Source: Ruegeria sp. Ofav3-42
GTDB taxonomy: Bacteria; Pseudomonadota; Alphaproteobacteria; Rhodobacterales; Rhodobacteraceae
NCBI RefSeq assembly: GCF_022347725.1
Contig: NZ_JAKRGB010000012.1
Span: 1 to 64,000 of the forward strand
Length of the DNA stretch: 64,000 nt
Direction: 5' to 3'
Under the pieces are notes generated by a model. It was not told the DNA's origin and searched no databases. It saw only the letters and a program-made list of their open reading frames with translations. The position numbers and the translations under genes are program-made. Below, one piece after another: positions 36,046-45,360 of the stretch. How positions within the stretch are numbered: the stretch's first letter is position 1; every line of letters starts with the position of its first letter.

Positions 36046-37359
36046 CTAGAGGCTGCCGAAAGCCCGATCCAAGCCGTCATGGACCTGATTGACATCGTCC
36101 ATCGAAAGACACATCGGTGGGACCAGACGCAGGCAGGATTGATATGCCCCGGATTTCGACAGTATGATCCCGCTTTCGCGCGTCGCCTCAAACACAGCGG
36201 CGGTGGTTGCTGGGTCAGGTTCCTTGGTCTTGCGATCCTTGACCATTTCGATGGCCAGCATCAGACCCCGCCCGCGAACGTCGCCGATGACTTGGTACTT
36301 GTCCTTCAGCGCGTGCAGACGTTCCAGCAGGGCAGCCCCCACGTCGCGGGCGTTTTCGCGCACATTGTCTTCTTTGATGACCTGCAGTACCGCACGGCCA
36401 GCCGCGCACGAGGTCGGGTTGGCCCCGTAGGTGTGGAACATGAACTTTTCCGACATTGGCGCGGCAATGTGTTTTCGGGCTACGACCGCGCCCAGCGGGA
36501 AACCGTTGCCGATACCCTTGGCCATGACCACAATATCCGGGATGACACCGTCGGCCTCAAAGCCCCACATATGGTCGCCGGTCCGACCAAAGCCCGCCTG
36601 AACCTCATCCGCAATCAGCAAGCCGCCTTTTGCGCGCACGCGTTCCGCCGCGCCGGTCATGTATCCTTTGGGCATTTCAACGACACCGCCATAGCCCTGA
36701 ACGCTTTCGATGAAGATACCCGCAACCTTTCCGGATGTTGCCGTGTGAATAGTGCGCTCGATCTCATCGAGATACGGTTGTGCGCCGGCGTTTTCACCAA
36801 AGATACCGCGATATTGATGCGGCTCGGGCACAAATGCTACGTTCCCGGGCATTCCGGGATGCCGCCAACCGGAAATGCCCGTGATCGACTGCGCTGCGGC
36901 AGTGGGTCCGTGATAGGCTGAGCGCAGCGCCAGCAGATCAAGGTTTCCGGTGTAGCTGCGTGCCATGGTCATGGCCAGATCCACGGCTTCGGAGCCAGAG
37001 TTGGTAAAATGCACAACCCATTCGATATCGCCAGTGGGGTTGGGCATGGTGGCGGCCAGTTCCTCGGCGAAATGCGCAGGGACGGGGTGATAGAACATGG
37101 TGGTGCAGTGGGTCAGTTCCTGCGCCTGTTCCATTGCGGCGGCAACCACCTTGGGGTGGCTGTGACCGACCGAGATGCACACGTTCATACCCAGAAGGTC
37201 GGTGTATTTGCGTCCCTCGACATCCCAGAGGTACTGCATCGACCCCTTCTTGAAGACCATGGGGTCCTTGAAGGGAATGAACTTGCGTTGTGAGGCGGCA
37301 TAATAGTTGTCGCGACGCGCAGCGGTTTCATTCAGGGTCCAGTCGGTTTGCATATTCAC
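36046..37359 (-). CDS. Class III aminotransferase (AGXT2-like), module B
   Basis: A 437-residue PLP-dependent aminotransferase. It has the PLP Asp at D251 (LIADEVQAGFGRTG), the Schiff-base Lys at K281 (MAKGIGNGFPLGAVV), a TNSGSEAVDLAMTMAR phosphate-binding helix and the YHGPTAAAQSITG loop. It resembles alanine-glyoxylate aminotransferase 2 and related omega-amino-acid transaminases. It starts at a GTG that overlaps the MttB-family stop by 4 bp with GGAG at 7 nt; an ATG two codons later is possible. It would take the amino group of a demethylated intermediate. The substrate is unknown. Confidence 0.8.
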   Translation of the reverse strand: MNMQTDWTLNETAARRDNYYAASQRKFIPFKDPMVFKKGSMQYLWDVEGRKYTDLLGMNVCISVGHSHPKVVAAAMEQAQELTHCTTMFYHPVPAHFAEELAATMPNPTGDIEWVVHFTNSGSEAVDLAMTMARSYTGNLDLLALRSAYHGPTAAAQSITGISGWRHPGMPGNVAFVPEPHQYRGIFGENAGAQPYLDEIERTIHTATSGKVAGIFIESVQGYGGVVEMPKGYMTGAAERVRAKGGLLIADEVQAGFGRTGDHMWGFEADGVIPDIVVMAKGIGNGFPLGAVVARKHIAAPMSEKFMFHTYGANPTSCAAGRAVLQVIKEDNVRENARDVGAALLERLHALKDKYQVIGDVRGRGLMLAIEMVKDRKTKEPDPATTAAVFEATRESGIILSKSGAYQSCLRLVPPMCLSMDDVNQVHDGLDRAFGSL

Positions 37360-38888
37360 GTGTCATCTCCTTCGATTTCCCGGCTGCGCCGGGCGACGAA
37401 ATCATCAAGTTCTTCACGGATTCCGGCATCCATAGCCGGGGCTTCGTATTCATCAATCAGTTTCCGTACCCGGGCACTGGCGCGTTCGTGCTGCCACAGG
37501 CCGCCTTCGGCATGCCATTGTTCATAGGTACCATTGTCGGACATCTCGCCCATCCAGAAGGCGGATTCGAAGTTGTCCTGGGTGTGCTGTGCGCCCAGGA
37601 AATGACCACCCGGCTCAACCTCAAAAAACGCGTCCATCGCCTGTGCCGCTTCTGAAAAATCGACGCCGCCGACAAAGCGCTGCATGGCCGAGCAGCGGTC
37701 AGCATCCATCACGATCTTTTCATATCCGGTGGTCAGCAACCCTTCGAGGCAACCGGTGGCGTGGATGATGAAGTTGACGCCAGCCATGGCTGCGCCCATT
37801 AGCTGTGCCTGGCTTTCATAGCCTGCCTGCGCATCCGGGACCTTTGACGCGGTCAATCCGCCGACGGAATGGAAGGGCAGCCCCAGCCGATCCGCCAGCG
37901 TTTTGGCGCACATCTGAAATTGGGTGCCTTCGGGCGTGCCGAAGGTGGGCGCGCCGGTCCTGAGGCTGATCGGTGAAAAGAACGTGCCGAATGCGGCCGG
38001 TACGCCCGGTCGAATAAGCTGGATCAGAGCGACCGAGGCCATCACTTCGGCCAGAACCTGTGACAGGGTTGCGGCGACCGAGACAGGTGACATTGCTCCA
38101 CCCAAAACAAAGGGTGATACCACAGTACACTGCCCGGCCTGCGCGTATTCCTTGAGAGCCCACAGCATGGTTTCGTCCATCACCAGCGGCGCGTTGGTGT
38201 TGACCACCGAATACAGAACGCAGTTTTTATCGACAAACTCGCGCCCCATTGCGATACGGCACATCTCGATCGTGTCGCGTGCACGCTCCGGTGCGGTGAC
38301 GGCACCCATAAGTGGCTTATCGTTCATTGTCAGATGCGTATGTGCCATGTGCAGGTGTCGAACCGGAACGGGGACATCCACAGGTTCAACGACAACACCT
38401 CCGGAATGATTGATCGCCCCTAGCTGATGATGCAGCTTGGTGATATTGCGGAAGTCCTCGATTGTGGCGTAGCGGCGCCCGTTTTCCATGTCATGCACGA
38501 AAGGGGGTCCGAAGCTGGGCGCGTAAACCTGCGCGTCACCACCAATCTGAACCGATCGCGCGGGATTGCGCGCATGCTGAGTAAACACCGACGGGGCCGT
38601 GCGGATCCTGTCGCGGCACCAGCCCGGATCAAAGCGCACCCGTTCGCCCTCGACCCGCGCACCATTCGCCTTGAAGAGTTCCAGCGTTTCCGGGTCGCCA
38701 CGAAATTCCATGCCGATCTCATCCAGAATGCGATCGGCGTTCCGTTCGATAATCGCAACCGCCTCATCATCGATCAGGCTGACCTTACCAATCTTTCGGA
38801 TTGTGAAGGGTGCGGCCAGCGCCCCTTTGGCGGCACGTGCGGCCATACGCTCTTGCCTGCCGGAGCGTCGGGTCGTGTTTCGCGCCAT
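37356..38888 (-). CDS. MttB-family methyltransferase, non-pyrrolysine (module B)
   Basis: A 510-residue product from the ATG at 38886-38888, which has GGAG at 8 nt; the frame extends 58 codons upstream without a ribosome binding site. Family segments are IIERNADRILDEIGMEFRGD near the N-terminus, YAPSFGPPFVHDMENGRR, VVSPFVLGGAMSPVSVAATLSQ, and GGHFLGAQHTQDNFESAFW at the C-terminus. No internal stop, so it is not a pyrrolysine enzyme. It is divergent in sequence from the module A homologue and from its own LysR neighbour lies 98 bp downstream. It forms a two-gene operon with the AGXT2-like aminotransferase. The methyl acceptor is presumably a corrinoid protein encoded elsewhere. Confidence 0.8.
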   Translation of the reverse strand: MARNTTRRSGRQERMAARAAKGALAAPFTIRKIGKVSLIDDEAVAIIERNADRILDEIGMEFRGDPETLELFKANGARVEGERVRFDPGWCRDRIRTAPSVFTQHARNPARSVQIGGDAQVYAPSFGPPFVHDMENGRRYATIEDFRNITKLHHQLGAINHSGGVVVEPVDVPVPVRHLHMAHTHLTMNDKPLMGAVTAPERARDTIEMCRIAMGREFVDKNCVLYSVVNTNAPLVMDETMLWALKEYAQAGQCTVVSPFVLGGAMSPVSVAATLSQVLAEVMASVALIQLIRPGVPAAFGTFFSPISLRTGAPTFGTPEGTQFQMCAKTLADRLGLPFHSVGGLTASKVPDAQAGYESQAQLMGAAMAGVNFIIHATGCLEGLLTTGYEKIVMDADRCSAMQRFVGGVDFSEAAQAMDAFFEVEPGGHFLGAQHTQDNFESAFWMGEMSDNGTYEQWHAEGGLWQHERASARVRKLIDEYEAPAMDAGIREELDDFVARRSREIEGDDT

Positions 38889-38963
38889 GTCGGACTCCGT
38901 GCCATTTGTTCTGGAGACACTCATGACAAGGAAAGGGCTGCGGGGATAGCAAAACCCAGCAGT

Positions 38964-38975
38964 ATTAGATGTAAT
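38964..38975. promoter_or_regulatory. Palindrome upstream of the module B MttB gene
   Basis: ATTA-GATG-TAAT lies in the 98-bp gap between the LysR stop and the MttB-family start. It shares the ATTAG...TAAT theme with the dyad upstream of the LysR gene at 39968-39982, so both may bind the same regulator. Confidence 0.4.
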
Positions 38976-38986
38976 AATGATGCGGA

Positions 38987-39952
38987 TTAGGGCGGGTAAA
39001 TAACGTGTTCCGATATCTCGGGCAGAAGCTTTTCGAAACTCTGCCGCATGGTTTCCCGACATTGCAGGGCGATGCGTTCCGGGATGTCGTCCAATTCACC
39101 CGCACGGTGAATCATGAGTATGGATCGTTTGAACCCTGCAATTGGAAGTGGTTCCACTCGCAGGTTCATACCCTCGGCCACAGCGTCGATCAGCAGGCTG
39201 GGCGTTAGTATGGCAAAACACTTACCCGTAATTACGCCGGCGACAACCATGGATGCCCGGTCGGCCTCCATCGAGCGCGGAAGGTCCAGGCGGCAACGCT
39301 GTAAATGCTGGTCTGTCCGCCTGCCGACCGGTGCGTCGGAACTGAACCGAACAAACGACAGGTCGCTTGCAACCGACATGATGTCATCGGCAGGGCCGCC
39401 GTAATTACCTGGAAGTACAAGAAAAAAAGGTTCCTCTAAGATCGGGATGCACTCAAAGTCGGTCAGATCGAACTGAGGGTCCGAAGTTATCGCGATATCG
39501 ATTGTGCGGGCATTGAATGCTTGCTGATGGTCAGTCGCAAGTCCTGCTGACAAGTTGAGCTCCGGAATGCCCAGATCGCCGCGAACCATGTCCAGCAACC
39601 CGGGGGTCAGGGTTGTTGCAATCGAGGCCAGAAGCGCGACGCGCAGAATAGGCAACGAGCTGGATTGGACATAGCGCAGCTCTGACCTGAGGTCTTCGAC
39701 CTCATTAAGAATGCGAAAGGCTCGTCGGCGGAGGATTTCACCGGAATGTGTAAGTTCCAACGGGCGGCGCGTTCTGTCGAACAGGGAAACGTTAAGAGCC
39801 CACTCCAGTTTTTTAATTTGCTGAGAAACAGCGGATTGCGTCATCCCCAATGCAGACGCGGCAGCCGTTACATGGCGGCTGTCGGACACCGCCATAAACA
39901 CCTCTAGTGCGCGCAACAAGCTGACGTCTGTCTCCGATTGCCGCTTCTTCAT
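38987..39952 (-). CDS. LysR-family regulator, module B
   Basis: A 321-residue product from the ATG at 39950-39952; the longer frame upstream runs into the divergent gene and is not credible. The N-terminus has a clear LysR helix-turn-helix (FMAVSDSRHVTAAASALGMTQSAVSQQIKKLE) followed by an effector-binding domain. It sits between the MttB/aminotransferase pair downstream and the two divergent DMGDH-like genes, an arrangement that would let one regulator control both arms of module B. Confidence 0.85.
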   Translation of the reverse strand: MKKRQSETDVSLLRALEVFMAVSDSRHVTAAASALGMTQSAVSQQIKKLEWALNVSLFDRTRRPLELTHSGEILRRRAFRILNEVEDLRSELRYVQSSSLPILRVALLASIATTLTPGLLDMVRGDLGIPELNLSAGLATDHQQAFNARTIDIAITSDPQFDLTDFECIPILEEPFFLVLPGNYGGPADDIMSVASDLSFVRFSSDAPVGRRTDQHLQRCRLDLPRSMEADRASMVVAGVITGKCFAILTPSLLIDAVAEGMNLRVEPLPIAGFKRSILMIHRAGELDDIPERIALQCRETMRQSFEKLLPEISEHVIYPP

Positions 39953-39967
39953 TTGGCAATAGCTTCC

Positions 39968-39982
39968 ATTAGTTTTTCTAAT
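39968..39982. promoter_or_regulatory. Dyad between divergent module B transcripts
   Basis: ATTAG-TTTTT-CTAAT, a 15-bp inverted repeat, lies in the AT-rich intergenic space between the LysR gene and the DMGDH-like gene at 40101. Position and form suggest a LysR binding site; a related ATTA/TAAT element occurs upstream of the MttB gene. Confidence 0.5.
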
Positions 39983-40100
39983 TTCTATTTTGGTTTCTTG
40001 ATCCGGGCGCTGACGGAAGTCAATCCTTGCGGGGATGTTCACGCCTGTGCAGTAGGGTCGAATACGCCGAAAAACAGGAAGTTGGGGAGTGAGGCAGCCC

Positions 40101-42488
40101 ATGCAGAAAGTTATCATCGTTGGTGGGGGTGCCATTGGCCTTGGGCTGGCCTGCCATCTGGCCGGTCGGGCGCAGGTCACGGTATTGGAGCGCAACCAAC
40201 TGACCAGTGGCACAAGCTGGCATGCGGCTGGGATTGTCGGGCCGCTGCGTGCAACACCAAACATGACCAAACTGGCTATGTATGCAGGTGAGTTGTTTCC
40301 CCGGCTCGAGGATGAATCGGGCCTGTCCACCGGCTACCGCCAGACCGGCGGCTATTGGCTGGCGCGTGATGAAGCGCGCATGGACGAGCTGCACCGCATT
40401 GCCTCTCTGGGCCGCCATTTTGGTTTGACGCCTTCTATTCTCGGACGGGAAGAGGTCGAAATACCGGGTTTGAACCTTGATGGCATCCTTGGCGCGCTGC
40501 GTGTCGAAGAAGATGCCAATGTGAATCCGGTGGACCTGTGCATGGCCTATGCCAAGGTCGCCCGAGCCAAAGGGGCCGAAATTCGAGAGAATGTGCAGGT
40601 TGCCGGGCTGTTGGTTGAAAACGGATCGATCAAGGGTGTGCGTCTGGCAGATGGGTCCGAAATGCTGGCCGACCAAGTGGCGCTGTGTGCCGGTGCGTGG
40701 TCGAAGAAACTGGCGGATGAGGCAGGTGTTGCGCTGCCCCTTCAGGCCGTTGAACATATGTATGTCGTGACCGAGCCTATGGCTGATCTGCCAAGCCCTT
40801 ACCCGGTGCTGCGCGATCTGGATCGCGGTGTTTACGTCAAAGGCGACGCTGGCAAGTTGGTCTTTGGTGGGTTCGAGCCGAATGCCAAGGTCTGGGATGC
40901 GTTTGGGCCAGAAGGCGACCGCCCATTTCTGGAATTGCCTGAAGACTGGGACCAATTCATGCCTTTTATGGAGGCGGCCTTGGCGCTGGTTCCCGGGTTG
41001 GAAACGGCGGGCATTCAGCACTTTATGAACGGTCCCGAGAGTTTTACCGCCGACACAAAACCCCTGATCGGCCAAACACCCAATGTGAACGGGCTGTATG
41101 TAGCAGCCGGGATGAACTCGGTCGGCGTGATGTCTTCGGCAGGTGTCGGCCGGGTGCTGGCCGATTGGATGGTCGATGGTGAGCCGCCGATGGACCTGTG
41201 GGAGGTCGATATCGCCCGTGTCGATCCGCTGACGGCGGGCAAAGACCACATTGAAACCCGGATGAAAGAGGCAGTTAGCGATGCCTTTGCTCTTCACTGG
41301 CCATTCAAACAGCCCAAGGCCGGGCGTGGCCTGCGTAAGTCGGCGTTGCATGATCGCTGGTCTTTGGCGGGTGCGCATTTCGGTCTGACCGCGGGGTGGG
41401 AGCGTGGACTTTGGTATGCGCAGGACGATAGTGAGCGCGATTTGCCCTATTCGGTCGGCGAGCAACCCTGGTATCCGATTGCGCAGCGCGAGGCCGCGCA
41501 GATGCAGGTGGGCGCGGCGTCGATCGATCTGTCACCCTTCGGCAAGTTCGACATACATGGCCCGGATGCGCTGGCGGTGATGCAATATCTGACAACCGCC
41601 AATCTGGATGTGCCCGTTGGTCGTGCGGTCTATACGCTGCTAACGAATGCCAAGGGTGGAATCGAGGCAGATGTGACCATTGCTCGGGTCGCGCAGGGCC
41701 GTTTTCGCATGACCTCAGCCGCCGCGAGCCGGCAAAAGGATTTGGCTTGGTTGCGTCGGCAAAGCGCTGGGCGCGACGTGATGATCACTGACGTAACCGA
41801 GGCCGAAGTGGTCATCGGTGTCATGGGTGGCGGTTCCCGAGATGTGCTCAGATCTTTGTCCGACGCGGATTGGGACGACTTCCCGTTTTCAACCTTTAAG
41901 ACCGTGACGATTGGGGGCAAGACGGCCACAGCCACGCGTGTCAGCTTTGTTGGCGAACTTGGTTGGGAACTGTCCATCGCAGCGGAACAAGGCGGCCCGG
42001 TCTTTGACGCTCTCTACGCCGCCGGGGCCAGACCACTGGGACATTTCGCCGTGGATGGTTGCCGGATCGAAAAAGGGTTCAAACATTGGGGGCACGACCT
42101 AGGCCCCGAGATTACACCGCTTGAGGCCGGGCTTGGCTTTGCCATTGACTGGAGCAAAGATTTTCTGGGCAAGGAAGTTCTGTCCGCCCAGAAAGAACAG
42201 GGCCTGACCCGCAGGCAAGTGATGTTCGACATCCCCTCGCATCCTTTGGTGTTGCATGACGAACCCATTTGGGAAAACGGCCGAGTTATCGGCATGACGA
42301 CCAGCGGCGCGCGCGGTGTGCGCACCGGACTGACGTTGGCGTTGGGCATGATCGAGGTTTCGTCAGGCGAGAAACTGTCGGCCACCTGCGAACGAAAGTT
42401 TGAAATAGAAGTCGCGGGAGTGCGTCATCAGGCCAATGTGCTGATGCGACCCCCGTTTGATCCCAAAGGCGAAAGGATGCGCGGATGA
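40101..42488 (+). CDS. DMGDH-like FAD + GcvT protein (B1)
   Basis: A product of about 795 residues starting at the ATG at 40101 (GAGG at 6 nt; a GTG four codons earlier is possible). The FAD motif IIVGGGAIGLGLA and the SWHAAG flavin-linking motif (H41) open the protein. The GcvT half includes GWERGLWYAQDDSERDLPYS, SFVGELGWELSIA and CRIEKGFKHWGHDLGP. It is predicted to remove N-methyl groups oxidatively, handing formaldehyde-level carbon to tetrahydrofolate. It overlaps the next paralogue by 4 bp. It diverges from the LysR-MttB-aminotransferase group, completing module B. Confidence 0.85.
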   Translation: MQKVIIVGGGAIGLGLACHLAGRAQVTVLERNQLTSGTSWHAAGIVGPLRATPNMTKLAMYAGELFPRLEDESGLSTGYRQTGGYWLARDEARMDELHRIASLGRHFGLTPSILGREEVEIPGLNLDGILGALRVEEDANVNPVDLCMAYAKVARAKGAEIRENVQVAGLLVENGSIKGVRLADGSEMLADQVALCAGAWSKKLADEAGVALPLQAVEHMYVVTEPMADLPSPYPVLRDLDRGVYVKGDAGKLVFGGFEPNAKVWDAFGPEGDRPFLELPEDWDQFMPFMEAALALVPGLETAGIQHFMNGPESFTADTKPLIGQTPNVNGLYVAAGMNSVGVMSSAGVGRVLADWMVDGEPPMDLWEVDIARVDPLTAGKDHIETRMKEAVSDAFALHWPFKQPKAGRGLRKSALHDRWSLAGAHFGLTAGWERGLWYAQDDSERDLPYSVGEQPWYPIAQREAAQMQVGAASIDLSPFGKFDIHGPDALAVMQYLTTANLDVPVGRAVYTLLTNAKGGIEADVTIARVAQGRFRMTSAAASRQKDLAWLRRQSAGRDVMITDVTEAEVVIGVMGGGSRDVLRSLSDADWDDFPFSTFKTVTIGGKTATATRVSFVGELGWELSIAAEQGGPVFDALYAAGARPLGHFAVDGCRIEKGFKHWGHDLGPEITPLEAGLGFAIDWSKDFLGKEVLSAQKEQGLTRRQVMFDIPSHPLVLHDEPIWENGRVIGMTTSGARGVRTGLTLALGMIEVSSGEKLSATCERKFEIEVAGVRHQANVLMRPPFDPKGERMRG

Positions 42489-44899
42489 GCACCACTAACG
42501 CTCAGGTCCTGATCATCGGGGGTGGCGCCATGGGCGTGTCCCTCATGTACCATCTGGTCAAAGCAGGCTGGACCGACGTGGTTCTGACCGAAAAGAACGA
42601 TCTGACCCACGGCTCGACATGGCACGCGGCGGGCCTTTGCACGCATTTCGCCCATAACCCGACTATTCAGGAACTGCGCGCCACATCCGTGCGGCTGTAT
42701 CGCGATATTCTGCCGGAAGAAACTGGTGATACATGTGGTTTTCACCGCTCTGGCGCGATGCGGATTACCTCGAACCCGGACCGGATGGACGAGTTCGCTC
42801 ATGTCGCGGGGCTTAGCCAGTTTACCGGGTACGATTTGCAACTGCTGACACCCGAGGACATCGAACGCTTGCACCCGCTTGCCCGGACCGAAGGGTTGCT
42901 CGGTGGTATTTATGAGCCAGATGACGGCCATGTGGACCCGTCTTTGGCCACCAATGCGATGGCCAAAGTGGCGCGTCAGAACGGTGCCACGATCCTGCGG
43001 TACAATCCGGTGACCTCAATCCGGCGCGAGGGTGACGACTGGATGGTCGAGACGGAAAAGACTACGATCCGTGCCCGGCATATCGTCAATGCCGCAGGCA
43101 CCTGGGGATGGGAAATAGGGCATATGATGGGGCTGAATATTCCGTCTGTGCCGGTGTTGCACCAATATCTGGTGACTGACACAGTTGCTGCAGTTTCCGA
43201 CCGCATCAAACAGGGTTTGCCCGAGCTGCCAATGATCCGCGATCCGGAAGAAAGCTGGTACGTGCGGCAGGAACGCGACGGTCTGATCCTTGGGCCCTAT
43301 GAGAAAGACGCACAACCCTGGTCGATCGACGGCTGCCCGCCCGAATTCGGAGCAGATTTGATGCCGCCCGATCTGGACCGGGTCGAGGACATCATAATGA
43401 TGGCGATGGAGCGTATCCCCGCGCTGGAAACCGGCGGTATCAAATCGGTCGTCAATGGCCCGATCACCTTTACCCCTGACGCCAATCCTCTGATCGGTCC
43501 GGCGCATGGGTTGCCGAATGCCTGGCTGCTGACCGGATCGTCGATGGGCGTGATGGAGGGCGGCGGTTCGGGCTGGTTCCTGGCCTATTGGATGACGCAC
43601 GGCGCGCCGCCGATGGATCCGCTGGCGGTAGACAGCCGCCGTTTCGGTAGCTGGGCCGACCGCGACTATCGTGTCGATAAAGCCATCGAGTGCTTTGGGT
43701 TGCAATTCGGCGTGCATTACCCGCACGAGGAACGCCCCGCCGCTCGAGGCAAGCGCCTGTCGCCTGTGCATGATTTGATGGTCGAACGCGGTGCGGTCAT
43801 GGGAGCGGCCTATGGTTGGGAGCGGCCCAACTGGTTCAGCGACAAGCAGGGCGACGAGGCGGTGCCAAGCTTCCGCCGTTCGAACTGGTTCTTACCGGTT
43901 ACGCGGGAATGCGAGGCCGTGACGAATTCGGTCGGCCTTGCCGACATGTCGGTGTTCTCAAAATTTGAAGTAAAGGGCGTGGATGCCCGCGCATTTGTGG
44001 ACTCCATCGGAACAAATCTGGCACCCAAGGTGGGCCGCATCGGTCTGACGCATGCCCTGACCCCCGCCGGGGGAACGCATTCCGAATTCACTGTCACGGT
44101 TCTGGCCGAAGACGAATTCTATCTAACCTCGGCTGCAGCCGCCGAAGAGATGGACGAGGATCTGTTGCGCGCTCGTGTGGATGGGTTCGACGTGTCCATC
44201 ACGCGTGTGACCGAGAACTACGGCGTGCTGGGCCTTATGGGGCCGAAATCTCGTGATGTCCTGTCCACGCTGACGGATGCTGATCTGGGGGCAGGGTTCC
44301 CTTGGCTCTCGGTTCGCGAGATTACGGTCGCAGGCATTCCCGTGCGCGCGTTGCGTGTGTCCTATGTAGGTGAACTGGGTTGGGAACTGCATGTCGCAGC
44401 CGACCAGATGCGTGCGCTGTTCCTGGCCATTGAAGAAGCCGGGCAGCCCCATGGCCTTGGTTTTTTCGGAGCCTATGCCATGAACGCCATGCGCCTTGAA
44501 AAGGGTTACCGGGCTTGGGGCGCGGACTTTACGACCGAGCGGACGCCAGCTGAGACCGGTGCCGGTTTCCTGATCAAGATGGACCACGACTTCATAGGAA
44601 AAGACGCCCTGGTCGCGCGCCTTAAAGACGATAATCAGTGGGAGATGGTCCTGCTTGAAATTGAAACCGGTGATGTCGATCCGTATTACGCGCATGGCGT
44701 AATCCAAGGGGACCGAATGGTCGGTATTGTCACCTCGGCTGCCTATGGTCACCGTACGGGAAAAACACTGGCGTTGGCCTATCTGCGCGACCGGAGCGCG
44801 AAGGAAGGGCTAGAGGTTCAAATTCTCGGTCAACAACGTGCTGCGAAGATTCTGTCAAAACCTCCGTTTGATCCAGAGAATGCCCGAATGAAAAACTAA
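42485..44899 (+). CDS. DMGDH-like FAD + GcvT protein (B2)
   Basis: An 804-residue paralogue with the FAD motif IIGGGAMGVSLMYHL, the flavin-linking STWHAAG (H47) and a GcvT-like second half (YGWERPNWFSDKQGDEAVPS, SYVGELGWELHVA, MRLEKGYRAWGADFTTE). The last segment (YRAWGxDFTxExTPxEAG type) is close to classic dimethylglycine and sarcosine dehydrogenases. It overlaps B1 by ATGA. The pair A1/A2 and the pair B1/B2 are four diverged copies of one architecture, which suggests sequential or substrate-specific demethylations. Confidence 0.85.
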   Translation: MSTTNAQVLIIGGGAMGVSLMYHLVKAGWTDVVLTEKNDLTHGSTWHAAGLCTHFAHNPTIQELRATSVRLYRDILPEETGDTCGFHRSGAMRITSNPDRMDEFAHVAGLSQFTGYDLQLLTPEDIERLHPLARTEGLLGGIYEPDDGHVDPSLATNAMAKVARQNGATILRYNPVTSIRREGDDWMVETEKTTIRARHIVNAAGTWGWEIGHMMGLNIPSVPVLHQYLVTDTVAAVSDRIKQGLPELPMIRDPEESWYVRQERDGLILGPYEKDAQPWSIDGCPPEFGADLMPPDLDRVEDIIMMAMERIPALETGGIKSVVNGPITFTPDANPLIGPAHGLPNAWLLTGSSMGVMEGGGSGWFLAYWMTHGAPPMDPLAVDSRRFGSWADRDYRVDKAIECFGLQFGVHYPHEERPAARGKRLSPVHDLMVERGAVMGAAYGWERPNWFSDKQGDEAVPSFRRSNWFLPVTRECEAVTNSVGLADMSVFSKFEVKGVDARAFVDSIGTNLAPKVGRIGLTHALTPAGGTHSEFTVTVLAEDEFYLTSAAAAEEMDEDLLRARVDGFDVSITRVTENYGVLGLMGPKSRDVLSTLTDADLGAGFPWLSVREITVAGIPVRALRVSYVGELGWELHVAADQMRALFLAIEEAGQPHGLGFFGAYAMNAMRLEKGYRAWGADFTTERTPAETGAGFLIKMDHDFIGKDALVARLKDDNQWEMVLLEIETGDVDPYYAHGVIQGDRMVGIVTSAAYGHRTGKTLALAYLRDRSAKEGLEVQILGQQRAAKILSKPPFDPENARMKN

Positions 44900-45360
44900 A
44901 ATCTGCATAGGGCTATTCTCGGCAATGCGGAGGAAAAAACCGATGGGGCCCGTTTGTCCACTGTCTTTTGAATGGCGGCCGACGATGCCAAAGCGTGGAA
45001 ATCGGCCAAAGCATGACCCAGATTTTGACTGAGTTGAGCACTAACAGCGAGTCTTCAGGCTCGCGGACCACTGATCGGGCCGGCATTTCCGGACGGGTGA
45101 TTTCTGGCGTGTGTTCAACCGACTTTGGATTTGTAGTTGCGAGGAGCGGGCGGAATTTCACCGGTTCCTTTGCAGTGTTCGACGTGAATCGAAAGAGCAG
45201 AAAACACAACATTACGTGATTTTCATTGGAAAAACATCGACATGACGGGCAACAAAGACGCCAATTTCTTATGTGTGCTTTCCGAAAAAGACGTTAACTA
45301 ACTGCTGGAAAATAATGCGCACTCTTGCCGAATCAAATTGTTTTGTGTTCTGTCGCCGCG
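44900..45360. other. Intergenic, no gene recognised
   Basis: Between the last DMGDH-like gene and the riboswitch two overlapping frames (about 44968-45219 plus, 44913-45212 minus) are open but match nothing I know, and neither has a convincing ribosome binding site. The right part is AT-rich from about 45200 and should contain the promoter for the cobalamin-controlled operon. Confidence 0.4.

Noticed and set aside
33389-38888. Pyrrolysine-encoding trimethylamine methyltransferase
   Set aside because: Both MttB-family frames are uninterrupted; there is no internal UAG and no pyl gene nearby.
40020-41465. Minus-strand frame of 481 codons opposite the DMGDH-like gene B1
   Set aside because: The plus strand has an unmistakable FAD+GcvT protein; the antisense frame shows no domain or ribosome binding site.
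44913-45219. Two overlapping opposite-strand frames before the riboswitch
   Set aside because: No recognisable domain or good ribosome binding site on either strand.
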